Position numbers and translations under genes: made by a program. Positions 58,021 to 64,000 of a DNA stretch of 64,000 nt are shown piece by piece (positions within the stretch are counted from its first letter, which is position 1; each line of letters begins with the position of its first letter). The stretch comes from Streptomyces sp. SID12488 (GTDB lineage Bacteria > Actinomycetota > Actinomycetes > Streptomycetales > Streptomycetaceae). The stretch is taken from the NCBI RefSeq assembly GCF_010548275.1, contig NZ_JAAGLT010000020.1:62001-126000 (forward strand), given 5' to 3'. The notes below the pieces were generated by a model. That model did not search any database and was not told where the DNA came from. It worked only from the letters and a program-made list of their open reading frames with translations.

Positions 58021-59118
58021 TCAACTCTCCTTACTGGTGGCGCTGGTGTCCGGTCGGGTCCCCGTCCTGCGGCGCAGCACCGCCGGCAAGGCGATCCGGC
58101 CGCCCGTGAGGACCAGCGCCACGATGAGGACAGAGCCGGTGAACAGGCTCGCGGCCCATTGCGCGCTGGTGGCGAGGCCGAGTCCGGTGATGCCCGTGCC
58201 GAGCAGGAGGACCGCCAGGACCGTGCCCCAGGCGTTGAAGCGGCCCGCGCGCAACTGGGTCGCCCCGACGAACGCGGCGGCGTAGGCCGACAGCAGATAC
58301 GGGGTGCCCGCGGTCGGTGAACCGGAGCCGACCGCGGACGCGAAGACGACGCCGGCGAAACCGGAGAGCAGCGCGGAGGCCACCAGGGTCAGGAAGCGCA
58401 GCCGGTCGGTGCGCACGCCCTGCAGCCGGGCCGCGTCGGCGTTGAAGCCGGTCGCGTACAACCGGCGCCCGGTGGCGGTGTGTTCCAGCAGGAACCAGAT
58501 GGCGAGGGCGGCGAGCAGCAGATACAGCACCGGCAGGGTGACGCCGCCCACGTCCAGCTGGGCGATGCTCGCGAACGGCTTGGCGAGCAGCTGCACACCG
58601 GTGATCGAGCTGTCGTTGGTGACCATGGTGATCAGGGACTGGATCAGCGCGCCGGTGGCCAGGGTGGCGATGAACGAGTCGACGCGCAGCACCACCACCA
58701 CGATTCCGTTGACGACTCCGACCAGCAGCGCGGCGGCCATCGCCAGGGCGATGGCCGTGCCGGGCCCGAGTCCGGTGGAGACCATGAAATGCGCGGTCAG
58801 CACGCTGGTGAGCGACATGGTGAAGGCGATCGACAGGTCGAAGACCCGTGCGGCCAGCGGCGGTACGACGCTGAGTGCCACCAGGCCCGCCACGGCGTTG
58901 CCGTTCAGCACCTGCTTGACCGTGATGGTGGTCGGGAACGTGTCCGGCGCCCACACGGAGAAGAGCACGACGATGACCAGCCACACGTACACGGCGCCGA
59001 TGTTGCGGAACGACAGGGCAGTCACCGCCCGTCGGACCACTGCCTCGGGCATGGGCACAGCGGTGCTCTCCGGAGCGGACGGCGGGAGCTCCGCCGCCCG
59101 GGTCGGGGTGGACGTCAT
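58021..59118 (-). CDS. ABC permease, RbsC/BPD_transp_2 type
   Basis: A 365-residue permease of the CUT2/branched-chain type with about ten hydrophobic segments. VFDLSIAFTMSLTSVLTAHF and DSFIATLATGALIQSLITMVTNDSS are family landmarks. It pairs with the ATPase and binding protein encoded upstream. Its start codon lies inside a 26-base unit present in three tandem copies. In actinobacterial degradation islands such RbsC-type importers often carry non-sugar carboxylates; this is inferred from context. Confidence 0.9.
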   Translation of the reverse strand: MTSTPTRAAELPPSAPESTAVPMPEAVVRRAVTALSFRNIGAVYVWLVIVVLFSVWAPDTFPTTITVKQVLNGNAVAGLVALSVVPPLAARVFDLSIAFTMSLTSVLTAHFMVSTGLGPGTAIALAMAAALLVGVVNGIVVVVLRVDSFIATLATGALIQSLITMVTNDSSITGVQLLAKPFASIAQLDVGGVTLPVLYLLLAALAIWFLLEHTATGRRLYATGFNADAARLQGVRTDRLRFLTLVASALLSGFAGVVFASAVGSGSPTAGTPYLLSAYAAAFVGATQLRAGRFNAWGTVLAVLLLGTGITGLGLATSAQWAASLFTGSVLIVALVLTGGRIALPAVLRRRTGTRPDTSATSKES

Positions 59119-59194
59119 GTCAGCCGGTTCCTTCCAGGGCGTATGTCAGCCGGTGCGTTCCAGTACGCATGTCACTCGGTTCCTTCCATGGCGT
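59117..59194 (-). repeat. 26-base unit in three imperfect tandem copies across the ATPase/permease junction
   Basis: Copies at 59117-59142, 59143-59168 and 59169-59194. On the minus strand each contains a GGAA(G)GGA-like Shine-Dalgarno, a TGA stop and an ATG or ATA at the same spacing. The promoter-distal copy supplies the permease start, the first copy the ATPase stop. Confidence 0.75.
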
Positions 59195-60713
59195 GCACGA
59201 GGGCCGACTCGGTGATGTCCCGGCCGCTGATCTCCCGTGCGATCCGGCCGTCCCGTACCACCAGGACGCGGGTGCACAGCGCGAGCAGGTCCTGTGTGTC
59301 GGAGGACGCCACGATGACGCCCATGCCCTCGTCGGCCTGGCGCTCTATCAGGTCGTACAGCTGGAGGCGGGTGGCGATGTCCACGCCCGCCGTGGGCTCG
59401 CACAGCGTCAGTACGGGTGGGCGCTGGGCCAGACAGCGGGCCATGACGACCTTCTGCTGGTTGCCGCCGCTGAGCGTGGTGATCCTGGCCCCGCGACCGG
59501 CCGTGCGCACGCCGACCCGCCGGATCCAGTCCTCCGCCAAAGCGGACTCGCGGCGGCGGCGCAGCCGTCCGGAACGGGCGCGCAGCCGGTCGAGGAGCGG
59601 CAGGGTGAGGTTCTCGCCGACCGAGAAGTCGCCGATCACCCCCTCGCCCGCCCGGTCCGCCGGGACCAGGGGAAGGCCCAGGCCGTGGGCGTCACGCGCC
59701 TCGGTCCACCGCTCCGAGCGTTCCGGCAGCCGCAGCCTGCCGCTGACCCGCCCGGAGTGGGCGCCGCACACCGCGTACGGCACGATCTCGTGGCCAGAGC
59801 CGACCAGGCCCGTGATGCCGAGGCGCTCACCCCTGGCCAGATCGAAGCCGACGCCCCGCAGCGGACCGGCCCACAGGTCGCGGACCTCCAGTACGGGTTC
59901 GGCGGCGACACCCGAAGGAGGCGCCGGACGGTGGTCGGTCTCCATCTCCTCGCCCGCCATCAGCTCCGCCAGCGTGCGCGGAGTGAGTTCGGAGACCGGG
60001 CGGGTGGCGATCCGGCGCCCGCCGCGGATCACGGTGACCCGGTCGGCGAGCGCGAAGATCTCGTCCATCCGGTGCGAGACGTACAGCACGCCGGCCCCGG
60101 CGTCGCGGACCTCCCGCACGATGTCGAACAGCCGGGCCACCTCACCGGGGGGCAGTACGGCGGTCGGCTCGTCGAGCACGAGGACACCGCGCCGGCCCTC
60201 CCAGCCCTGGAGCGCGGCGGCGATGGCCACCACCGTGCGCTGGACGGGAGTAGCCATCGACAGGGGCCGGCGTACGTCGATGCCGAGGCCGAACCGCTCG
60301 ACGAGGGCGCGCGTCCGTTTCTCCATCTCGGGCCAGCGGATGTTGCCCAGCGCCGTGCGGGCGAAGCCGTGACTGAGGGCGAGGTTGTCGATGGCACTCA
60401 ACTCGCCCACCAAGCCCAGCTCCTGGTGGACGAAGCGGAGCCGGTCGTGACGGGAGGCCGTGACCTGGCCGAGGTCGAAGGGCTCGCCGTCGAGTTCGGC
60501 CACCGCGCCCGGCTCCGCGTGGTGGTAGCCGGCGAGGATCTTGATCAGGGTGGACTTGCCGGAGCCGTTGGGCCCGATCAGGGCATGGATCTCGCCGGGC
60601 GCGACCTCGAGGTCGACGTCGTCGAGGGCCTGGGTGCCGCCGAATCTCTTCGACAGGGCGGCCACCCGCAGCACCGGACCGGTCCGCACGGTCCCGGTCA
60701 ACTCAGTCCCCAC
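59172..60713 (-). CDS. CUT2-type ABC ATPase, RbsA/MglA-like
   Basis: A 513-residue protein with two nucleotide-binding halves. The first has GPNGSGKST, a divergent signature region (SMATPVQRTVVAIAAALQ) and LVLDEPTAVLPPGE; the second has a degenerate Walker A (GLVGSGHEI), a good signature LSGGNQQKVVMARCL and LCEPTAGVDIA. The asymmetric pattern is normal for RbsA-type proteins, though here the first signature lacks LSGG. GTG 60713 overlaps the end of the binding-protein gene by 16 bases. Confidence 0.9.
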   Translation of the reverse strand: MGTELTGTVRTGPVLRVAALSKRFGGTQALDDVDLEVAPGEIHALIGPNGSGKSTLIKILAGYHHAEPGAVAELDGEPFDLGQVTASRHDRLRFVHQELGLVGELSAIDNLALSHGFARTALGNIRWPEMEKRTRALVERFGLGIDVRRPLSMATPVQRTVVAIAAALQGWEGRRGVLVLDEPTAVLPPGEVARLFDIVREVRDAGAGVLYVSHRMDEIFALADRVTVIRGGRRIATRPVSELTPRTLAELMAGEEMETDHRPAPPSGVAAEPVLEVRDLWAGPLRGVGFDLARGERLGITGLVGSGHEIVPYAVCGAHSGRVSGRLRLPERSERWTEARDAHGLGLPLVPADRAGEGVIGDFSVGENLTLPLLDRLRARSGRLRRRRESALAEDWIRRVGVRTAGRGARITTLSGGNQQKVVMARCLAQRPPVLTLCEPTAGVDIATRLQLYDLIERQADEGMGVIVASSDTQDLLALCTRVLVVRDGRIAREISGRDITESALVHAMEGTE

Positions 60714-61840
60714 AGCGCCTTGAACTGCTTCTGGTAGTCCTCGACGATCGGGAAGTCGCCGTCGGCCGAGGGCAGGTTGTCCTTGGTGACGAGCAGGTTG
60801 GGCAGGGCCGCCTGCTGGTCCACGTCCATGGACTGGCCGGTGAAGTGCCGGGCCAGCGCGTCGGCCTGGAGCCACGCCGTCTCGTGCGAGTTCAGCGCCA
60901 TCGCGCCGTCGGTGAGACCGCCCTGGATGTACTGGTAGTTCTGTGCGTCCCCGACGTTGACGACGATGCGCTTACCGGTGACACCGGCGGTCTTCAGCGC
61001 GGCCGGCACGCCCACGTTGAGCAGACCCAGCGAGAAGACGACATGGGTCACCTTCGGGTGCGAGCGGAGGTACGACACCACCCGGTCCGGCATGTCCTTG
61101 CCCACCGAGGTGATCGGCACGTCCACGTTGTCCAGCCCACAACCGGTGCACCACTCCTTGTACTTGGCCGCGAAGGCGTCCTTGACGGGTTTGAGGATCG
61201 TGTACGCCGGCAGATCGAAGTACACGGTGTCCGCCTTGGCGCCGCTGTTCGACACCACCCATGAAGCGAGCATCTGGCCCTGGATGCCGACGTCGTCCGG
61301 TCCGTTCTTCAGCAGCGAGATGCCGTCGCCGACCACGTCGTCGGCGTTCGACTGGATGACGGGGATGTCGGCGGCCTTCAGCTGCTCCAGTTGCTTGGCG
61401 TAGACGGCACGCGGGAAGCCGGAGGCGATGACGGCGTCCGGCTTGTCGCGCAGGGCCTGTTCGTAGGCGGCCTGGACGGACTCCGGGGTGCCCTGGGTGG
61501 CGATCTGCTTCACCTGCCAGCCGAGTTCCCCGGCTGCCTCGGTGAAGAAGTCGGCGAGATCCTTGCAGGACTGGACGCCGCAGAGGATGAAGTCGATCTT
61601 CTTGCCCTTGGGGATCGGCTTGCCGACGGGCTGGGTCACGGAGATCGCGGCCGGGCGCTCGGAGAACGTCGCCAGGGCCGCGCGGGCCGCCGTCAGGCCG
61701 GGGGAGCCCGGCGCCGCCGCCTGCGTCGAGTCGGCGGCGGGGGTGGTACCGCTGCCGCACGCCGCCAGGGTGAGCAGGGAGGTGACAGGGACGATCGCGG
61801 TGAGCGCGCGGCGGACCGCGTGGCGGGGTCTGGAACTCAT
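60698..61840 (-). CDS. periplasmic-binding-protein-like lipoprotein, RbsB type
   Basis: A 380-residue binding protein. The lipobox LTLAAC is at about 23-28. The Peripla_BP_4 fold shows KKIDFILCGVQSCKDLADFF, KPDAVIASGFPRAVYAKQLEQLKAADIPVIQSNADD and GKRIVVNVGDAQNYQYIQGG. Cys pairs at CGVQSC and CTGCG suggest disulfides. It is the first gene of the importer operon, divergent from the Rieske oxygenase gene, so uptake and first oxidation are probably co-regulated. Confidence 0.9.
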   Translation of the reverse strand: MSSRPRHAVRRALTAIVPVTSLLTLAACGSGTTPAADSTQAAAPGSPGLTAARAALATFSERPAAISVTQPVGKPIPKGKKIDFILCGVQSCKDLADFFTEAAGELGWQVKQIATQGTPESVQAAYEQALRDKPDAVIASGFPRAVYAKQLEQLKAADIPVIQSNADDVVGDGISLLKNGPDDVGIQGQMLASWVVSNSGAKADTVYFDLPAYTILKPVKDAFAAKYKEWCTGCGLDNVDVPITSVGKDMPDRVVSYLRSHPKVTHVVFSLGLLNVGVPAALKTAGVTGKRIVVNVGDAQNYQYIQGGLTDGAMALNSHETAWLQADALARHFTGQSMDVDQQAALPNLLVTKDNLPSADGDFPIVEDYQKQFKALWGLS

Positions 61841-62015
61841 CGTTGAGTACTCCCGAGGTGTGCCGCCTGCGCTGCCGAGACCCGCGTCGCTTCCGCGATG
61901 CTTCCGCGTTCGCGGCGGTCGGCTCGGTCAGGCGGACCGATTCTGTGGTGCTCCGGGCGGGAACGCCGCGGGGCTGGGCCGGGACGGAAAGAGGTCGTCC
62001 CAGGACGAGAAACTT

Positions 62016-62035
62016 TTGAGGCACTACAGCCTCAA
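62016..62035. promoter_or_regulatory. inverted repeat TTGAGGC-N6-GCCTCAA
   Basis: A perfect 7-base dyad of 20 bases total, near the middle of the importer/oxygenase intergenic region. Operator-sized; regulator unknown. Confidence 0.4.
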
Positions 62036-62090
62036 GTGGGTCGGAGTGTGACACGCCTCAGTGGGCTTGGGGAGAGGGTCGCCGCAAGAA

Positions 62091-62111
62091 ATTCCATGAT
62101 TACGCTGGAAT
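62091..62111. promoter_or_regulatory. inverted repeat ATTCCA-N9-TGGAAT
   Basis: A perfect 6-base dyad of 21 bases total, about 105 bases upstream of the Rieske oxygenase start. AT-rich arms stand out in this GC-rich sequence. Candidate operator of the oxygenase unit. Confidence 0.4.
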
Positions 62112-62217
62112 CTGGTCATGACCTCGGGGGGAGCGGGCTTCGTCACCGGCAGGAGTGTTGCTCCCGGCCGCGACTGGTAACTACACTCACTCTAAAGTTT
62201 CTGCCGGAGGAGAGATG

Positions 62218-63624
62218 ATGGACGCAACATCGGAGCCGGCCACCGCACGGTGCCCCGGGCCCACCGTCCAGGACTACCTCGACCAGGACAGCCGCCCCGT
62301 TCCCCCCGCCCTGCGGTTCGAGCGGAACGACCACCTGGGCAGCGAGGACATCGACACCGCCCGCTTCACGTCCCGGGAGTGGGCCGAACGCGAGATGCGG
62401 CAGGTCTGGCGGCGCGTGTGGCAGTTCGCCTGCCTGGAGAGCGAGATACCCGAGGTCGGCGACCACGAGGTCTACGAGATCGGTGACGACTCCCTGATCG
62501 TCGTCCGCACGGCCCCCGACGAGATCCGGGCCTACGTCAACGTCTGTCTGCACCGGGGCCGCAAACTGCGTACGAGCGGCGGCAACGTCGGCGAGTTCCG
62601 CTGCTCGTTCCACGGCTTCGCCTGGAACCTCGACGGCACGATGCAGACCCCGCCCTGCGCCTGGGACTTCCCGCACGTCACCCCGGAGAAGTTCGCCCTC
62701 CCCGAGGCCCAGGTGGCCACTTGGCGCGGGTTCGTCTTCATCAACATGGACCCGTACGCCGAGTCCTTCGACAGCTACCGCGGCACCTTCGACGAGTACT
62801 ACATCTGGCCGCTGGAGAACCGCTACAAGTCGCTGCACATCGCCAAGGTGCTGCCCTGCAACTGGAAGGTCGCGCAGGACGCTTTCATCGAGTCCTTCCA
62901 TGTGATCGCCACCCACCCGCAGATGCTGCCGTGGCTCGCCGACGCCAACTCGCAGTACGACGTCATGGCGGACCAGCCGAACTGGAACCGGATGATCAAC
63001 ATCCAGGGCGCGCCCAGCCCGCACGTGGCGGAATCCGTCACGGAGCAGGACGTCCTGGAGACCTTCTACGACTCACGCGCGTTCTACGCCGCCGCCCAGG
63101 GCCGCGACCTGGTGATGCAGGAGGGCGAGGAACTGCCGGCGGTCCCGCCCGGCGGCACCGCCCGCCAGGTCCTCGCCGAGCGGATGCGCGCACAACTGGC
63201 GGCCACCTCGACGCAGGACTTCTCGACGACTCCGGACACCGAACTGATGGACGCCATCAACTACTTGCTGTTCCCCAACTTCAACCCCTGGGGCGGCGCG
63301 AAGTCGAACATCATCTACCGGTTCAAGCCCAACGGCCTCGACCCCGACTCCTGCACCGCCGAGATCATCTTCATGTCGTCCCCGAAGCAGCCCGGCGAGA
63401 CGCCGCCTCCGGCGAAGATCCGCTGGGTACCGGAGGACATGCTCTTCGCCGACATCCCCGAACTCGGCGTGCTCGGGCCGGTCTTCGACCAGGACTGCGA
63501 GAACCTGCCCTACGTCCAGCAGGGTCTGAAGGCGATGCGCAAGCCCGGCATCACACTGGCCAACTACCAGGAGAGCCGCATCCGCCACTTCAACCGGACG
63601 CTCGACCAGTGGATGGACAAGTGA
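62218..63624 (+). CDS. Rieske non-heme iron oxygenase, alpha subunit
   Basis: A 468-residue ring-hydroxylating-type oxygenase. The Rieske cluster ligands are C110 and H112 (CLHRG) and C129 and H132 (CSFHG). The catalytic iron ligands include H228 and H233 in ESFHVIATH, preceded by the bridging acid region AQDAF. The C-terminal SRPBCC domain is complete. Two adjacent ATGs follow the GGAGGAG site; the second (62218) has the better spacing. It would hydroxylate or demethylate the island substrate using electrons from the ferredoxin gene that overlaps its stop. No beta-subunit gene is seen, so it is probably an alpha-only oligomer. Confidence 0.93.
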   Translation: MDATSEPATARCPGPTVQDYLDQDSRPVPPALRFERNDHLGSEDIDTARFTSREWAEREMRQVWRRVWQFACLESEIPEVGDHEVYEIGDDSLIVVRTAPDEIRAYVNVCLHRGRKLRTSGGNVGEFRCSFHGFAWNLDGTMQTPPCAWDFPHVTPEKFALPEAQVATWRGFVFINMDPYAESFDSYRGTFDEYYIWPLENRYKSLHIAKVLPCNWKVAQDAFIESFHVIATHPQMLPWLADANSQYDVMADQPNWNRMINIQGAPSPHVAESVTEQDVLETFYDSRAFYAAAQGRDLVMQEGEELPAVPPGGTARQVLAERMRAQLAATSTQDFSTTPDTELMDAINYLLFPNFNPWGGAKSNIIYRFKPNGLDPDSCTAEIIFMSSPKQPGETPPPAKIRWVPEDMLFADIPELGVLGPVFDQDCENLPYVQQGLKAMRKPGITLANYQESRIRHFNRTLDQWMDK

Positions 63625-63935
63625 CCCACCGGGTGGCGGTCAGGCCCCTGGGCGAGGAGCTCGAAGTCCTCGACGGAGAGGACCTGTTCACCGCCGCCCA
63701 ACGGCTCGGCTACCGCTGGCCCACCGTCTGCGGCGGCAAGGGCACCTGCCGTACCTGCTTCGTCCAGGTGGAGGAGGGCGCCGAGAACTGTTCCCCGGTG
63801 GGCCCGCTGGAACGCGAGGGCATCGAGGCCCTGCGCAGGCCGGTGGACGGCCTGACCCGGCTCGCCTGCCGGCTCAGGGTCGAGGGCCCGGTGACCGTGA
63901 CCAAGCGCGGCGTACGCCGCCGAGTGCAGGAGTGA
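63621..63935 (+). CDS. [2Fe-2S] plant-type ferredoxin
   Basis: A 104-residue ferredoxin. Cluster cysteines are C37, C43, C46 (CGGKGTCRTC) and C83 (LACRL). GTG 63621 overlaps the oxygenase stop (GTGA), so production is coupled. It is the immediate electron donor to the Rieske oxygenase, presumably reduced by a flavoprotein such as that at 50092 or one beyond the right edge. Confidence 0.9.
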   Translation: MTHRVAVRPLGEELEVLDGEDLFTAAQRLGYRWPTVCGGKGTCRTCFVQVEEGAENCSPVGPLEREGIEALRRPVDGLTRLACRLRVEGPVTVTKRGVRRRVQE

Positions 63936-63942
63936 GGCCCCC

Positions 63943-64000
63943 GTGCCCAAGCAAGTGATCCACCCGCTCACCGGGCATGTGTACCGGCTCACCGAGGACG
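63943..64000 (+). CDS. start of an unidentified gene, truncated by the window end
   Basis: GTG 63943 follows the ferredoxin stop by 7 bases. Nineteen codons read PKQVIHPLTGHVYRLTED after the initiator. Too short to assign. Position makes it a member of the oxygenase operon. Confidence 0.5.
   Translation, partial: MPKQVIHPLTGHVYRLTED

Larger units (their letters stand above)
61841..62217. promoter_or_regulatory. 377-base divergent promoter region with two dyads
   Basis: Between the importer and the Rieske oxygenase genes. It contains TTGAGGC-N6-GCCTCAA at 62016-62035 and ATTCCA-N9-TGGAAT at 62091-62111, both perfect inverted repeats, and an AT-rich patch before the oxygenase ribosome-binding site. 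No regulator gene adjoins inside the window. Confidence 0.5.

Noticed and set aside
59117..59194. CRISPR-like array
   Set aside because: Units are tandem without spacers and only three imperfect copies; they span a gene junction.

Overview
The window is actinobacterial chromosome, almost certainly Streptomyces. GC is very high, with G/C nearly fixed at third codon positions. GTG and TTG starts are common and many genes overlap by 4 bases. Recognisable Streptomyces families include an SCO2400-type protein, a LitR/LitS light-response pair, an STM4013-4015-type locus and an alpha subunit of RNA polymerase. I see no tRNA, rRNA, CRISPR array, transposase or phage gene. The window is accessory metabolism rather than a core housekeeping block.

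Layout. 1-2884 (minus): the 3' half of an STM4011-4015-type operon (metallo-hydrolase, ATP-grasp-like protein, leucine-rich-repeat protein). 3164-4602 (plus): a small unknown protein and a DUF6745 protein. The two divergent promoters between these units both look like the PafBC/RecA-independent DNA-damage class. 4642-10669: a lipoprotein, a PaaX-type regulator, a complete SsuABC/TauABC-like importer and an unknown protein. 10948-15971: an MFS exporter, then a LysR regulator divergent from pcaF-pcaI-pcaJ (last steps of the beta-ketoadipate pathway). 16120-25368: a glycoside-utilisation regulon (secreted GH-A-like enzyme with CBM modules, MalEFG-type importer, LacI regulator with two operators, GH36 alpha-galactosidase). 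25526-28692: a light-response island of photolyase, B12-binding MerR regulator (LitR-like) and ECF sigma factor (LitS-like). 28778-39097: single genes (PhzF-like enzyme, receptor Ser/Thr kinase, SulP transporter, PPK2, HAF-repeat protein, exported beta-carbonic anhydrase, SMP-30 lactonase, SCO2400-type protein).

39251-48450 is a deoxy-sugar (L-fucose-like) oxidation cluster: aldose dehydrogenase, lactonase, mutarotase, an unknown 671-residue protein, an ABC importer and a FadR-type GntR regulator. Between dehydrogenase and lactonase lies a 0.4-kb deletion scar with stumps of a zinc alcohol dehydrogenase and a short-chain dehydrogenase, so the middle of the pathway seems to have been lost here. 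48913-49935 is a full-length stand-alone rpoA outside any ribosomal-protein context, most likely a second copy.

50092-64000 is a coherent catabolic island for an unidentified, probably cyclic or branched, carboxylic compound. It contains a Rieske oxygenase, [2Fe-2S] ferredoxin, FMN/[2Fe-2S] reductase, CoA ligase, acyl-CoA dehydrogenase, SDR, thiolase, ThuA-like protein and an RbsABC-type importer. An 18-base motif at the CoA-ligase/dehydrogenase promoter recurs at the PaaX/SsuA promoter 48 kb away (15 of 18 identical), suggesting one regulator for both. Repeats of interest are a 195-bp palindromic element that supplies the end of the ThuA-like gene, a short Streptomyces-type repeat inserted in frame in the acyl-CoA dehydrogenase, and a triplicated 26-bp stop/SD/start junction in the importer operon.
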